A stretch of 29,527 nt of DNA from HGM12713 sp045593725 (GCA_045593725.1 JAZNXE010000021.1:1-29527); one strand, 5' to 3'. Numbered from the stretch's first letter, positions 1 to 8,578 are shown. Notes: generated by a model not told the origin, from the sequence alone. Numbers and translations are program-made.

Positions 1-32
1 TGTAAAAGGCAAAAATCTACACAAAACAATCC

Positions 33-74
33 CTCAGTCAGCTTCGCTGACAGCTCCCTTTACACAAGGGAGCC
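33..74. repeat. Small palindromic repeat (two adjacent hairpins)
   Basis: GTCAGC/GCTGAC pairs around a TTC loop at 37-51. It is followed by GCTCCCTT/AAGGGAGC at 53-73. The second hairpin resembles one at 10003-10027, so it belongs to a dispersed spacer family. No gene was identified in 1-242. Confidence 0.6.
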
Positions 75-137
75 TTTGGCACGAGAACATTATGCGCTGA
101 CTTTTTTGCTTTCTGCTCGTCGGCAAAGCCTACATGG

Positions 138-164
138 AACCCCGCCACTATGGCGGGGTTTTCG
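138..164. terminator. GC-rich hairpin, possible terminator
   Basis: AACCCCGCCA at 138-147 pairs perfectly with TGGCGGGGTT at 151-160 around a three-base loop, and is followed by TT. The T-run is short. It could end a plus-strand transcript entering from the left, or simply be a repeat hairpin. Confidence 0.4.
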
Positions 165-173
165 TGATACAAC

Positions 174-224
174 AAAAAACGCAGACACGGGGGAATTTTC
201 ATTCCTTGCGTGTCTGCTTTTTTG
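174..224 (-). terminator. Bidirectional intrinsic terminator after the ROK kinase gene
   Basis: GCAGACACG at 181-189 pairs with CGTGTCTGC at 209-217. The stem is flanked by six A on the left and six T on the right, so it can work in both directions. It lies 19 bases past the ROK kinase stop codon and is the natural end of the proB-nth-ROK transcript. Confidence 0.75.
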
Positions 225-242
225 TATTTGCAATGTATTTGC

Positions 243-1202
243 TTACGCCAACGCCGCCGCGCCGATTATTCCCGCGTCGTTGCCAAGCTTTGCTATGCGA
301 AGCTCGGTGAGCTTATTTTCATCCAGCAGACCGTTTCCGTACTGCTCTGCTCTCACCAAGGGCAAAAGCGCGTCGATAAGCGACTGCCCCTCGTTGGAAA
401 CCCCGCCGCCAAGAGAAATTATCTCGGGCTGGAATATATTGATAATATTTGTAAGCCCAGCCGCAAGATACTTGACGTACTTGTCATAGACCTCCTTGCC
501 TGCCGCATCCCCCGCTCTCATAGCATCGCAGGCGGTTCTGCCCGATATGCAACCGTCCTTAAGCATAATACTATCTCTGCCCGACTTCTTGCATTCCTCT
601 ACCTTTTCCTTGGTCATACGGATGAGTGCCGTGGCAGAGGAGTACGCCTCCCAGCAGCCACGCCTGCCGCAGCCGCACTGGGCGCCGTCTATCTCGATAA
701 CTATATGTCCCAGCTCCGCGCCCGCGTAGTTGAAGCCCGTATAAATCCTGTTGTCAAGGATGATACCGCCGCCAACTCCCGTTCCCAGGGTTATCATAAC
801 GCTGTTAGCGCTTCCCTTCGCCGCTCCCGCAACAGCCTCGCCCCAAGCAGCCGCGTTTGCGTCGTTGGCAAGGGTCACTCTGCCGCTCTCAATGCCCAGC
901 TTTTCCGCTACCTTCTTCGCCAAGGGATATTTGCGGAAGGGCAGATTACAGGAATATACCACCTCGCCCGTATCGCAATCGGCAATACCGGGTGTGGCAA
1001 CACCTATGTTGGCTATATCGGCTATCTTAACCCCCTTCTCCTCGCATACCTTAAGGCAGAGCGCAGCGATATCAGCGGCTATCTCATCGGGGTGCCGCTC
1101 CGCTCTCGTGGGGGTGCTTTTCTTTATAACCAAGCTGTAATTCTCATCTACAAGTCCTACGGCGATATTTGTTCCGCCAAGGTCAACGCCTATTCTGTAC
1201 AT
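243..1202 (-). CDS. ROK-family glucokinase / sugar kinase
   Basis: A 319-residue cytoplasmic ROK kinase that probably phosphorylates glucose or a related hexose with ATP. The N-terminal phosphate-binding motif DLGGTNIAVGL is at residues 7-17. The NDAN motif with the likely catalytic Asp is at about 113-116. The ROK zinc site is present: His166 in GAELGH, then Cys176, Cys178 and Cys183 in CGCGRRGCWE. Length is normal for bacterial ROK glucokinases (about 310-325), and there is no N-terminal helix-turn-helix, so it is a kinase rather than a NagC/XylR-type repressor. It starts 19 bases after nth behind a GAGAGG ribosome site and is the last gene of the minus-strand unit. Family assignment is firm; glucose as substrate is inference. 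Confidence 0.92.
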   Translation of the reverse strand: MYRIGVDLGGTNIAVGLVDENYSLVIKKSTPTRAERHPDEIAADIAALCLKVCEEKGVKIADIANIGVATPGIADCDTGEVVYSCNLPFRKYPLAKKVAEKLGIESGRVTLANDANAAAWGEAVAGAAKGSANSVMITLGTGVGGGIILDNRIYTGFNYAGAELGHIVIEIDGAQCGCGRRGCWEAYSSATALIRMTKEKVEECKKSGRDSIMLKDGCISGRTACDAMRAGDAAGKEVYDKYVKYLAAGLTNIINIFQPEIISLGGGVSNEGQSLIDALLPLVRAEQYGNGLLDENKLTELRIAKLGNDAGIIGAAALA

Positions 1203-1221
1203 ATTCTTTTCCTCTCTTATT

Positions 1222-1875
1222 CTATTCTTTATGCTTACACAAATCCCTTAATGGACATTCACCGCATCTTGGCGCTCTCGCAGAGCAGACCTCCCTGCCG
1301 AACCACACTATCCTGTGGCAAAAATCCGATTGGCATTCAGGCTCTATAATCTCCCCGAGAGTAAGCTCTACCTTGTAGGGGTCCCTGAGGCTCTCGGGAT
1401 AAAAGCCCAGCCTGCCGCAGATGCGTATGCAGTGGGTATCGGCCACCACCGCAGGCTTTTTATATATATCTCCAAGGAGCAGATTTGCTATCTTTCTCCC
1501 CACTCCGTCAAGAGTGAGCAGCTCCTCCATGGTGTCGGGCAATACTCCGCCGAAGCGTTCTCTCAGAGCAATACACGCCGATTTTATATTCGCCGCCTTG
1601 GTGCGGTAAAGACCGCAGGGGCGGACTGTTTTTTCTATTTCCTCAACAGGAGCGTCGGCAAGAGCATCTGCTGTGGGAAACTTAGCGAAAAGCTCCTTGC
1701 AGACTATATTCACTCTGGCATCGGTGCATTGAGCCGACAGCCTTCCCATAACTAAAAGCTTCCACGGCTCTCCGCCGTATTCAAGAGCGCATTGGGCTTC
1801 CGGGTAGCGCTCCTCAAGGCGCGCCACGATTTCTGCCATTCGCTCTCTTTTTGCCTTTTTGCTCTCCTTAGCCAT
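1222..1875 (-). CDS. nth: Endonuclease III (DNA glycosylase/AP lyase)
   Basis: Base-excision-repair enzyme of 217 residues that removes oxidised pyrimidines and cleaves the abasic site. The helix-hairpin-helix LDGVGRKIAN (122-131) holds the catalytic Lys128. Asp146 in VADTH is the conserved catalytic Asp. The C-terminal [4Fe-4S] loop has the exact endonuclease III spacing C-x6-C-x2-C-x5-C (Cys197, 204, 207, 213). The start codon overlaps the proB stop as TAATG, so the two genes are translationally coupled. Length matches the family (about 210). Nothing unusual in the protein; the link with proB looks like operon convenience. Confidence 0.96.
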   Translation of the reverse strand: MAKESKKAKRERMAEIVARLEERYPEAQCALEYGGEPWKLLVMGRLSAQCTDARVNIVCKELFAKFPTADALADAPVEEIEKTVRPCGLYRTKAANIKSACIALRERFGGVLPDTMEELLTLDGVGRKIANLLLGDIYKKPAVVADTHCIRICGRLGFYPESLRDPYKVELTLGEIIEPECQSDFCHRIVWFGREVCSARAPRCGECPLRDLCKHKE

Positions 1876-2678
1876 TACTTAGCGTCCTTTTTGGGGGCGC
1901 AGAAGTACGTACCCACGTGACCGCCGTCAAGGAGAGTGTAAAGTATCTCAGGCTCGTGTCCGTTGAGTATGAACATAGGAATACCCGAGGAGGTAACTAT
2001 CTTTGCGGCATTAAGCTTTGCTATCATTCCGCCTGTTCCTCGGTCAGTACCCGCTCCACCCGCTATGGCGTATATCTCATCATTCAGCTCCTCCACCCGC
2101 TCAATAAGACGTGCGTCGGGATTACTTCTGGGGTCGCTGTCATAGAGTCCGTCAACGTCGGAAAGATTGAGCAAAAGGTCTGCCTCGCAAACCTGGGCAA
2201 CGTGGGCGGAAAGTATGTCGTTACCGCCGAATTTAGTCAGCTCGTCGGTGGAAACCGAGTCATTTTCGTTAACAACGGGAATACAGTTCATCTCAAGAAG
2301 ACGGTTAAAGGTGTTCTCCGCCGCGCATCTTCTGGCAGGATTGCTGAGCACATCCTTGGTCATAAGTATCTGGGCTACCGTGTGACCGTAGTCCGAGAAA
2401 AACTTATCATAAATCTTCATAAGCTCACTCTGACCGATTGCCGCCATAGCCTGTTTTTCCTCAGGCGTTACGGGGATGCGACCAAAGCCCATTTTTGCTA
2501 CTCCCGCGCTGACAGCTCCCGAGGACACGAGAACCACCTGTATGCCCGAATTTTTCATATCAGAAAGGACCTTGACCAAACGCTCTATTCGGCGCAGATT
2601 CAGATGTCCCGTATTATGCGTAAGCGTTGACGTACCCACCTTAACAACTATACGGCGGCTGTCCCTGAAATATCCCAT
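1875..2678 (-). CDS. proB: Glutamate 5-kinase (no PUA domain)
   Basis: Amino-acid-kinase-fold enzyme of 267 residues that phosphorylates the gamma-carboxyl of glutamate in the first step of proline synthesis. Seen: VVKVGTSTLT (11-20) with Lys13, SSGAVSAG (52-59), NENDSVST (137-144), the FGGND substrate motif (150-154) and SDVDGLYDSDPR (173-184). The protein ends after the kinase domain. The C-terminal RNA-binding-like PUA domain of long ProB proteins (about 365 residues) is absent, as in other short forms. It is first in the minus-strand unit, with an AGGGGAAG ribosome site before the ATG. proA, the usual partner, is not in the window. Confidence 0.95.
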   Translation of the reverse strand: MGYFRDSRRIVVKVGTSTLTHNTGHLNLRRIERLVKVLSDMKNSGIQVVLVSSGAVSAGVAKMGFGRIPVTPEEKQAMAAIGQSELMKIYDKFFSDYGHTVAQILMTKDVLSNPARRCAAENTFNRLLEMNCIPVVNENDSVSTDELTKFGGNDILSAHVAQVCEADLLLNLSDVDGLYDSDPRSNPDARLIERVEELNDEIYAIAGGAGTDRGTGGMIAKLNAAKIVTSSGIPMFILNGHEPEILYTLLDGGHVGTYFCAPKKDAK

Positions 2679-2742
2679 AAAAATATACTTCCCCTAAAAG
2701 TCAGAAATTTTGCAAAAACCCTTTCAAAACCGAGAGTTTTGT

Positions 2743-2792
2743 ATTATAATATATACATAGACAATTATACACTCTTTTTTCTCTCTTTGCAA
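2743..2792. promoter_or_regulatory. Divergent overlapping promoters for proB (minus) and zapA (plus)
   Basis: Minus strand: TTGCAA (2787-2792) and TATAAT (2764-2769) are 17 bases apart and point to proB. Plus strand: TATAAT at 2745-2750 points to zapA, with only a weak -35 (TTTCAA, 2722-2727) 17 bases upstream. The -10 boxes lie about 15 bases apart, so the two transcripts could compete. Based on sequence match only. Confidence 0.5.
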
Positions 2793-2827
2793 GAGGAATT
2801 TTATAAAAATTACAGGAGGAAATAAAA

Positions 2828-3121
2828 ATGCGTCAGAAGTACACCATTACCGTAGCCGACATAGAAATGAACGTTGTCAGCGAGGAATCTCCCGAGGCGG
2901 TAGAGGCGCTTGTGGGAATAGTTGACCGAAAGATGCGCGAGATATGCGCAGCAAGCAAAAGCTGCTCAAAGACCGAGGCAGCTCTCCTCTGCGCCCTTGA
3001 TTACTGCTCGGAGCGTATAAAGATACAGCGTAAGCTCAAAGCACTTGAGGCAAAGCTGTCTATGACCGAGGCGACCCTTGAGGAAGTACTTATGGAAAAC
3101 GAGGAGCTGAAGCAGAGGTAA
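2828..3121 (+). CDS. zapA: Cell division protein ZapA
   Basis: A 97-residue ZapA-type protein that binds FtsZ and promotes bundling of Z-ring filaments in the cytoplasm. The N-terminal part (1-40) has the ZapA pattern: a short strand (YTITVADIEMNV), then an acidic stretch and VEALVGIVDRKMREI. Residues 45-97 are a long amphipathic, coiled-coil-like helix used for dimer and tetramer formation. A strong AGGAGG at 2814-2819 precedes the ATG. In Firmicutes zapA often sits beside a U32 peptidase gene, as here, although a 594-base repeat-rich spacer separates them. Confidence 0.88.
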   Translation: MRQKYTITVADIEMNVVSEESPEAVEALVGIVDRKMREICAASKSCSKTEAALLCALDYCSERIKIQRKLKALEAKLSMTEATLEEVLMENEELKQR

Positions 3122-3150
3122 GCCTTCGGCTACGTACAGCACCAAACAAA

Positions 3151-3530
3151 GAAAGTTTTCGCCCGCCTTTTTCAAAAGGCGGCGAGGTCAAGGGCGAGTA
3201 GCCCTTGTCGCCCGTCGCAACGGGCGAAATACCCAATCGTTAAAATAGCGCAGGAGAGGGTGAATTTGAACGGCTTGCCGTTCAAAGAGGAGATACGGTC
3301 AAAAGCATAGTCGTCTTGGTCGCTACCGCTTCCAATACTTCTTGCTTTTTCCTATTTGAGTGACGGCTTTACCGCCCACAGGGCGCGCCGTCCCACAAAT
3401 CCCTCGCCGGGGGTTCTCCCAAGCAAACAGAAGTTACTATTCAATAAGCCGCTTCGCGTCTTTATCTTTTTTCTTTGACACAAAAGGCGCAAAGAAAAAA
3501 GAAACAAAAAAGAAACGCCGAGGATATTTC
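3151..3530. repeat. Composite hairpin repeat, copy 1 (inverted copy at 11828-12048)
   Basis: The spacer 3122-3715 holds no credible gene. This part matches the reverse complement of 11828-12048 block by block: a block ending in GGCGGCGAGGTC, a GAGTAGCCCTTGTCGC block, a GTGAATT block, a CTCGCCGGGGGTT block and a CTTTGACAC/AAAGAAAAAAG block. Two internal hairpins differ in sequence from the other copy but remain paired: CGCCCGT/ACGGGCG at 3209-3226 and TTGAACGG/CCGTTCAA at 3266-3285. This copy has roughly 100 extra bases (about 3290-3395) between shared blocks. The short open frames across it follow the repeat, not codon structure. Confidence 0.7.
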
Positions 3531-3615
3531 GCCCGTTGCGACGGGCGACCAAGGCTCTGCCTTTGGAAACCGCAAGCCTTTGAAAAGGCTTGACCTAAAC
3601 TTTCATAATTGGCTC

Positions 3616-3705
3616 TGCGCAAACCCTTATAATAATCCCCTCAGGAAGTTCTTTGCGCCACTTTCTTTCAAGAAAGTGGCAAAAAATCGTTTATAATTCT
3701 AACTA
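3616..3705 (+). repeat. Hairpin-tail repeat module, copy 1
   Basis: Contains TTATAATAATCCCCTCAGGAAGTTCTTT, a perfect 11-bp hairpin at 3657-3680 (outer arms GCCAC/GTGGC), then the shared tail CGTTTATAATTCTAACTA. The tail ends directly before the AGGAGG of the U32 peptidase gene. The tail includes TATAAT (3692-3697), but no good -35 lies at the right distance. Confidence 0.8.
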
Positions 3706-3715
3706 AGGAGGACCT

Positions 3716-5737
3716 ATGGAAAAGAAACGAAATATTCCCGAGCTTCTTGCTCCCGCGGGCTCTCCTTTGGCTCTCCAAGCGGCTATCGAGGGGGGCGCGG
3801 ATGCCGTATATATGGGCGGCGCGGCATTCAATGCCCGAATAAACGCAAAAAATTTCACTCCCGAGGAGCTTCGGGAGGGCATATCTCTTGCCCACTCCTA
3901 CGGAGTCAAGGTGTATATAGCCGCCAACACCCTCATATTTGACCGAGAGAGGGAGGACTATCTCCGTGCCGCCGAGCTTGCCTATCTGGCAGGGGCTGAC
4001 GCCCTTATCGTCGCCGACGTGGGTATGGCGCGGGAGCTGAAAAAGCGTATTCCCATAGAGCTTCACGGAAGCACACAGCTCTCGGGACACAATATAGCCG
4101 CCGCAGAGCTGCTCGCAAAGGCGGGCTTTTCAAGAATGGTATGCGCCCGTGAGATGTCAAGGGAGGATTTGCGCTTATTCTGCCAAAACTCCCCCATTGA
4201 GTCCGAGGTGTTCGTCCACGGCGCGCTCTGCGTATCCACCTCGGGGCAGTGCCTTTTCTCCTCTGCCATAGGCGGAAGAAGCGGAAATAGGGGCGAGTGC
4301 GCCCAGCCCTGCCGACTGCCATATACTGTCAAGGGAAAACAGGCTTATCCCCTCTCCCTGTGCGACCTGTCCCTCGCCGAGCATATCACCGAGCTTTGCG
4401 ATATGGGTGTAAGCTCCTTTAAGATAGAGGGCAGAATGAAATCCCCCGAGTACGTGCGTGACGTTGTGAGGATTTGGCGCAGACTCCTTGACGAGGGAAA
4501 GAACGCTATAGGCGAGGATATGGCAGAGCTTGCCGCAATTTTCTCCCGCGGCGGCTTCACAGACGGATATTACACAAAGAAAACAGATAAAAGAATGCTG
4601 GGCATTCGCTCGGAGAGCGACAAGAAGCAGAGCGCCGAGCTTGTGCCCTTTGAGAAAATAACCAAAAAAATAGATATCAAGCTTTCCGCGTCCATAAAGG
4701 CAGAGCAGCCCACAAGTCTGTGTGCCGAAGCCTCGGGTCGCTGTGTCGCTGTGCAGGGCGATATCCCACAAAGGGCAATAAATGCCCCCCTCACGAGAGA
4801 AACGGTAGAAAGAAATCTCTCAAAGCTGGGCGGCACGGCATACCGCCTGTCGAGGCTGGAGCTGGAGCTTGAGGAGGGACTTATGCTTCCCATATCCTCG
4901 CTCAATGCCCTCAGACGGGCAGCCGTTGAAGCTTTAGAAGCAAATAACGGCAGAAGCGAGGACCGCATACACAGAGCACCTCTTACGAGCACCAATTCCC
5001 CTCGGGCAAAGGGCAGAACCGCTGTTTTTTACAATGCGGAGGCAATACCCGAGGAGACGTGGAAATTCTTCGACACGGTATATATTCCTCTGGAGAGCTG
5101 CCCCGAAGTGCCCCGCGAAAATCTTGGGGTAATGCTCCCCGAGGTCATATTCGACAGTCAGGCTGAGGAGATAGAAAAAATGCTCTCCCTTGCACGGGCA
5201 AGAGGAGTAAAAAAGGCGCTTCTTGGGAACGTAGGACACATAGAGATTGTCAAGAGATGTGGATTCGACCTTTACGGCGATATGCGGCTGAACGTGACTA
5301 ATTCATCCAGCCTTGCAGAGCTTATTGACCTGGGCTTTTGCGACGTTATTCTCTCCCCCGAGCTGACGCTGGCGCAAATAAGAGATATAGGCGGTAGCAG
5401 TCGGGTAATAAGCTACGGCAGGCTTCCCCTGATGCTCACCGAAAAGTGCGTAGGCAAGGAGCTTGGCGGCTGTGATAGCTGTAAGGAGGGCAGACTCAGC
5501 CTTAAGGACAGGCGGGGAGTCAGCTTCCCCGTAAGAATGAGATACGGACACAGAAGCGTTATATTTAATTCTGTACCCACCTATATGGCAGACCGCCATA
5601 GGGAGCTTTCCCGCGCGGGGGTTGCGGCAGAGCATTTTATTTTCAGTACAGAAAGCAAACAAGAGGCGGAGGAAATAATAAAGGCTTACAGAAACCAAAC
5701 ACCCCCCGCAAGCAACGCAATAAAAAGAATAAAATAA
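3716..5737 (+). CDS. U32 family peptidase / tRNA- or rRNA-hydroxylation type protein
   Basis: A 673-residue two-part U32 protein. The N-terminal TIM-barrel-like domain (about 8-320) begins ELLAPAGSPLAL and carries the U32 signature around VFVHGALCVSTSGQC (166-179). Cys172, Cys179, Cys195 and Cys199 match the Fe-S-binding cysteines known from U32 relatives such as UbiU. The remaining 350 residues include a second cysteine group near KCVGKELGGCDSCKEG and fit the long U32 form with a middle DUF3656-like region. Members were first called collagenases, but characterised ones (RlhA, TrhP, UbiU/V) act in RNA or ubiquinone hydroxylation, so protease function is doubtful. AGGAGG at 3706-3712 decides the start. 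Confidence 0.9.
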   Translation: MEKKRNIPELLAPAGSPLALQAAIEGGADAVYMGGAAFNARINAKNFTPEELREGISLAHSYGVKVYIAANTLIFDREREDYLRAAELAYLAGADALIVADVGMARELKKRIPIELHGSTQLSGHNIAAAELLAKAGFSRMVCAREMSREDLRLFCQNSPIESEVFVHGALCVSTSGQCLFSSAIGGRSGNRGECAQPCRLPYTVKGKQAYPLSLCDLSLAEHITELCDMGVSSFKIEGRMKSPEYVRDVVRIWRRLLDEGKNAIGEDMAELAAIFSRGGFTDGYYTKKTDKRMLGIRSESDKKQSAELVPFEKITKKIDIKLSASIKAEQPTSLCAEASGRCVAVQGDIPQRAINAPLTRETVERNLSKLGGTAYRLSRLELELEEGLMLPISSLNALRRAAVEALEANNGRSEDRIHRAPLTSTNSPRAKGRTAVFYNAEAIPEETWKFFDTVYIPLESCPEVPRENLGVMLPEVIFDSQAEEIEKMLSLARARGVKKALLGNVGHIEIVKRCGFDLYGDMRLNVTNSSSLAELIDLGFCDVILSPELTLAQIRDIGGSSRVISYGRLPLMLTEKCVGKELGGCDSCKEGRLSLKDRRGVSFPVRMRYGHRSVIFNSVPTYMADRHRELSRAGVAAEHFIFSTESKQEAEEIIKAYRNQTPPASNAIKRIK

Positions 5738-5780
5738 ACGAAGGGAAATGGGTGTCACACCCGTATGCCCTTCGTTTTTT
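5737..5780 (+). terminator. Intrinsic terminator after the U32 peptidase gene
   Basis: AACGAAGGG (5737-5745) pairs with CCCTTCGTT (5768-5776), with a smaller GGGTG/CACCC hairpin inside, followed by a T-run to 5780. The stem begins in the stop codon, so the transcript ends immediately after translation stops. Confidence 0.85.
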
Positions 5781-5787
5781 GAAACGT

Positions 5788-5956
5788 AGGGAATTTCGCC
5801 CGTCGCAACGACGGGACACGGTCGCTTTTCAAAAAAAGCTCCGCAAAAACTTTAAAGCTTGGGTCTGTGCGAACCTTTATAATAAACCCTCAGGAAGTTC
5901 TTTTGGTTCTTTTCTTTCAAGAAAAGAACAGAAAAATTCGTTTATAATTCTAACTT
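5788..5956 (+). repeat. Mosaic spacer element with hairpin-tail module, copy 2
   Basis: It opens with a GGGAATTTCGCCCGTCGCAACG block shared with the spacers at 3140-3550 and 8190. Then come GTGCGAACCTTTATAATAAACC and the module: a perfect 11-bp hairpin at 5906-5929 with arms GTTCT/AGAAC, and the tail TTTATAATTCTAACT. No gene is supported between 5738 and 6062. Confidence 0.75.
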
Positions 5957-5989
5957 TGCAAGTTGGCGGAGCTAATCCTTCAAAAAATG

Positions 5990-6018
5990 TTGACTTTACT
6001 TAAAAATAGAGGTATAAT
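5990..6018 (+). promoter_or_regulatory. Near-consensus SigA-type promoter for the rpiR-flavoprotein pair
   Basis: TTGACT (5990-5995) and TATAAT (6013-6018) are separated by exactly 17 bases. Transcription would begin near 6025, about 38 bases before the start codon of the RpiR-type gene. It lies just downstream of repeat module copy 2. Confidence 0.8.
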
Positions 6019-6062
6019 ATCTCTGTATAGATAACCCTGATAGAAAAGAACGGAGAGGTCTT

Positions 6063-6926
6063 ATGAGCAAAAATCTCTTAAAAAGCATAGAGGAGAGAAT
6101 GCCTACATTCTCCAAGAGCCAGAAGCTCATCTCAAGTTATATACTTGAAAATTACGACAAGGCGGCGTATATGACCGCCTCCAAGCTGGGCGCTACCGTC
6201 AAGGTGTCCGAATCCACCGTGGTTCGCTACGCCATAGAGCTTGGCTTTGACGGATATCCCGAATTTCAGCACTCGCTTCAGGAGATAGTACGCACCCGAC
6301 TGACCTCCTTCCAGCGTATGGAGGTGACCAACAGCCTTATCGGTGACGGCGACGTGCTCACCAAGGTGCTTATGTCCGACGTGGAAAAGATAAAGCGCAC
6401 TCTTGAGGAGATAGACCGTACCGCCTTCAACAACGCGGTGGAAAGCATAATCCAAGCAAAAAACATATACATTATCGGCATAGGCTCTGCATCGGTTCTG
6501 GCGAGAGCGCTCAACCTCAGCCTGCGAATGATATCCGACAGAGTAAAGCTGGTTATGGCAACCTCGGGAAGCGAGATATACGAGCAGATAATGAGCATTT
6601 CGGAGGGCGACGTTATGGTGGCGCTCAGCTTTCCCAGATACTCAAAGAGAATTTCGGGAGCGGTGAGCTTTGCCCGCAGGTCGGGGGCAGACGTTATAGC
6701 CATAACCGACAGCCCCGTTTCTCCCATTGCCGCAGAGGCAAGTCAGGCGCTTTTTGCCAAGAGCGATATGGCATCCTTCGCCGACTCGCTGGCGGCGCCC
6801 CTCAGCCTTATAAACGCGCTTGTGGTGGCGGTATCGCGAAAAAAGCAGGACGAGCTTACCGTAAGACTGCGTCAGCTTGAGCAGATTTGGGAAGAATACA
6901 ACGTGTACGACACCAATCAAGGGTGA
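6063..6926 (+). CDS. MurR/RpiR family transcriptional regulator
   Basis: A 287-residue regulator with an N-terminal HTH_6 domain (about 1-77; SKSQKLISSYILENYD and VSESTVVRYAIELGFDGYPEFQ) and a C-terminal SIS sugar-isomerase-like domain (about 110-260; IYIIGIGSASVLAR and VMVALSFPRYSKR). The SIS domain usually senses a phosphosugar. It lies 3 bases before a flavoprotein gene and shares its promoter. No sugar transport or catabolic genes are adjacent, so the effector and targets cannot be named. GGAGAGG precedes the ATG. Confidence 0.93.
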   Translation: MSKNLLKSIEERMPTFSKSQKLISSYILENYDKAAYMTASKLGATVKVSESTVVRYAIELGFDGYPEFQHSLQEIVRTRLTSFQRMEVTNSLIGDGDVLTKVLMSDVEKIKRTLEEIDRTAFNNAVESIIQAKNIYIIGIGSASVLARALNLSLRMISDRVKLVMATSGSEIYEQIMSISEGDVMVALSFPRYSKRISGAVSFARRSGADVIAITDSPVSPIAAEASQALFAKSDMASFADSLAAPLSLINALVVAVSRKKQDELTVRLRQLEQIWEEYNVYDTNQG

Positions 6927-6929
6927 GCT

Positions 6930-8171
6930 ATGGGCGAGATAAATAAGGTCATAGTAGTAGGCGGCGGAGCGGCGGGTATGATGGCTGCGGTAAGCGCCGC
7001 AAGAGCGGGAGCGGATACCGTCCTGCTGGAGCGAAACGACGTCTGCGGAAAAAAGCTCCGCATAACGGGAAAGGGGCGGTGCAACGTCACCAACGATTGC
7101 TCTGTTCAGGAGTTTTTACAGAACGTACCCTCAAACCCAAGATTCCTTTACAGTGCCCTAAGCCGCTTTGATACACAGGATACCAAGGCTTTCTTTGAGA
7201 GCGAGGGAGTTCCCCTCAAGGTGGAGCGTGGGCGCAGAGTGTTCCCCGAAAGTGACAGAGCCGAGGATATAGTCAGAGCTTTAGTTAAAGCCTGCAAGGA
7301 GTCGGGAGTAAAAATAAAGCGGAGCCGCGTGCTCTCTCTTATCATAGAGAGCGGCAGAGTGGACGGAGTACGTACCGAGGACGGCGAGGAGCGGGGCGAT
7401 GCGGTCATAATAGCCACAGGTGGAAAATCCTATCCCCGAACAGGCTCGGACGGCGACGGATACACCCTTGCAAAGGAAGCTGGACATACGGTGACGCGGC
7501 TGCTGCCATCACTGGTTCCCATAGTATCCGACAGCAAGATATGCCCTGCCCTGCAAGGACTCTCGCTGCGCAACGTGGGGCTGTGTATAGCCGACAGGAG
7601 CAGCGGCAAAAAAATATATGAGGATTTCGGCGAGATGCTATTCACTCACTTCGGACTGAGCGGTCCTATGGTGCTGTCGGCGTCGGCGCATATTCCCGAT
7701 ATAGCAGCGGGGCGATACGAGGCACAGATAGACCTGAAGCCCGCCCTTGACGAAAGAACCCTTGACGCAAGACTGCTCTCGGATTTCGGCAAGTACGCCA
7801 ACAAGGATTTCGCAAACGCGCTGGGCGACCTGCTCCCTCAAAAGATGATACCGGTCATCATATCCCTTTCGGGCATTGACCCCCGCAAAAAGGTAAATTC
7901 GGTAACCAAGGAGGAGCGACGCGCCTTAGGTGAGGTCATCAAGGGCTTAAAAATACACCTTTGCGGCTTCCGCTCCATAACCGAGGCGATAATCACCAAG
8001 GGCGGAGTCAGCACAGCCGAGATAAATCCCAAAACAATGGAATCCAAGCTCTGCGCAGGACTCTACTTCGCGGGAGAGGTAATAGACGTTGACGCATATA
8101 CGGGAGGATATAATCTCCAGATAGCCTTTTCAACGGGAACGCTGGCAGGAGAGAGCGCCGCGTGGGGGTAA
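6930..8171 (+). CDS. HI0933-family FAD/NAD(P)-dependent oxidoreductase
   Basis: A 413-residue cytoplasmic flavoprotein of the HI0933/YhiN family. The N-terminal dinucleotide fold is VVGGGAAGMMAA (9-20). The family hallmark CGKKLRITGKGRCNVTN follows near residue 40, and a second FAD contact GEVIDVDAYTGGYNLQIA is near the C-terminus. Length is normal (about 400-420). The physiological reaction is poorly established; some relatives have been linked to flavin-dependent RNA or metabolite oxidation, but that is not visible here. It is probably co-transcribed with the RpiR-type gene 3 bases upstream. Confidence 0.93.
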   Translation: MGEINKVIVVGGGAAGMMAAVSAARAGADTVLLERNDVCGKKLRITGKGRCNVTNDCSVQEFLQNVPSNPRFLYSALSRFDTQDTKAFFESEGVPLKVERGRRVFPESDRAEDIVRALVKACKESGVKIKRSRVLSLIIESGRVDGVRTEDGEERGDAVIIATGGKSYPRTGSDGDGYTLAKEAGHTVTRLLPSLVPIVSDSKICPALQGLSLRNVGLCIADRSSGKKIYEDFGEMLFTHFGLSGPMVLSASAHIPDIAAGRYEAQIDLKPALDERTLDARLLSDFGKYANKDFANALGDLLPQKMIPVIISLSGIDPRKKVNSVTKEERRALGEVIKGLKIHLCGFRSITEAIITKGGVSTAEINPKTMESKLCAGLYFAGEVIDVDAYTGGYNLQIAFSTGTLAGESAAWG

Positions 8172-8189
8172 TATATATTTTGAACGATT

Positions 8190-8255
8190 GGGAATTTCGC
8201 CCGTTGCGACGGCTTCACCGCCTACAAGGCGCGCTGTCCCACAAATTAGCGAAAA
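8190..8255. repeat. Spacer repeat fragment
   Basis: The GGGAATTTCGCCCGTTGCGACGG block and the following GCGCTGTCCCACAAAT block match pieces of the spacers at 3361-3400 and 5790-5815. It is a partial mosaic unit; no coding sequence is supported. Confidence 0.55.
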
Positions 8256-8274
8256 GCCTAACAATCTCTAACTA

Positions 8275-8461
8275 AGCCTTCCCCAGCGGGGAAGGTGGAT
8301 TGCCGTAAGGCAAGACGGATGAGGAGAGCTCTGGGAGAGGTGTGTGTTTCTCGCTTTGAGGGAGCTTCTATCTTCTCCAACAAATAATTGCGGACATAGA
8401 CTACATCCGAGTTCTCCTCATCCACCACTATCGTGGTCCCCCTTCCCCGCTGGGGAAGGCT
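8275..8461. repeat. 187-bp palindrome-ended element, copy 1
   Basis: The ends are inverted copies: AGCCTTCCCCAGCGGGGAAGG at the left and the CCTTCCCCGCTGGGGAAGG-type end at the right. Further inside, GATGAGGAG pairs with CTCCTCATC. Related copies are at 10051-10238 (opposite orientation) and 18501-18684, all 184-188 bp. There is no transposase inside. It resembles a miniature inverted-repeat element. Open frames across it are repeat artefacts. Confidence 0.85.
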
Positions 8462-8509
8462 AAAAATGAAGGGGAACACAGTTTCCCCCTGTGGAATATA
8501 CAATAACAC

Positions 8510-8578
8510 CTTCAGAAAGTTCTTTTGGTTCTTTTCTTTCAAGAAAAGAACAGAAAAATTCGTTTATAATTCTAACTA
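8510..8578 (+). repeat. Hairpin-tail repeat module, copy 3
   Basis: TTCAGAAAGTTCTTTTGG, then a perfect 11-bp hairpin at 8528-8551 (arms GTTCT/AGAAC) and the tail CGTTTATAATTCTAACTA, ending 13 bases before the cmk start codon. TATAAT in the tail lies about 30 bases upstream of the gene. Confidence 0.8.

Noticed and set aside
210..1349. 379-codon plus-strand frame opposite the ROK kinase gene
   Set aside because: It is antisense to clear ROK and nth coding sequence, with low-complexity composition and no recognisable domain.
3352..3696. Several short frames in the zapA-U32 spacer
   Set aside because: They run through Lys/Phe-rich repeat sequence (AAAGAAAAAAG blocks) and do not persist in the inverted copy at 11828-12048.
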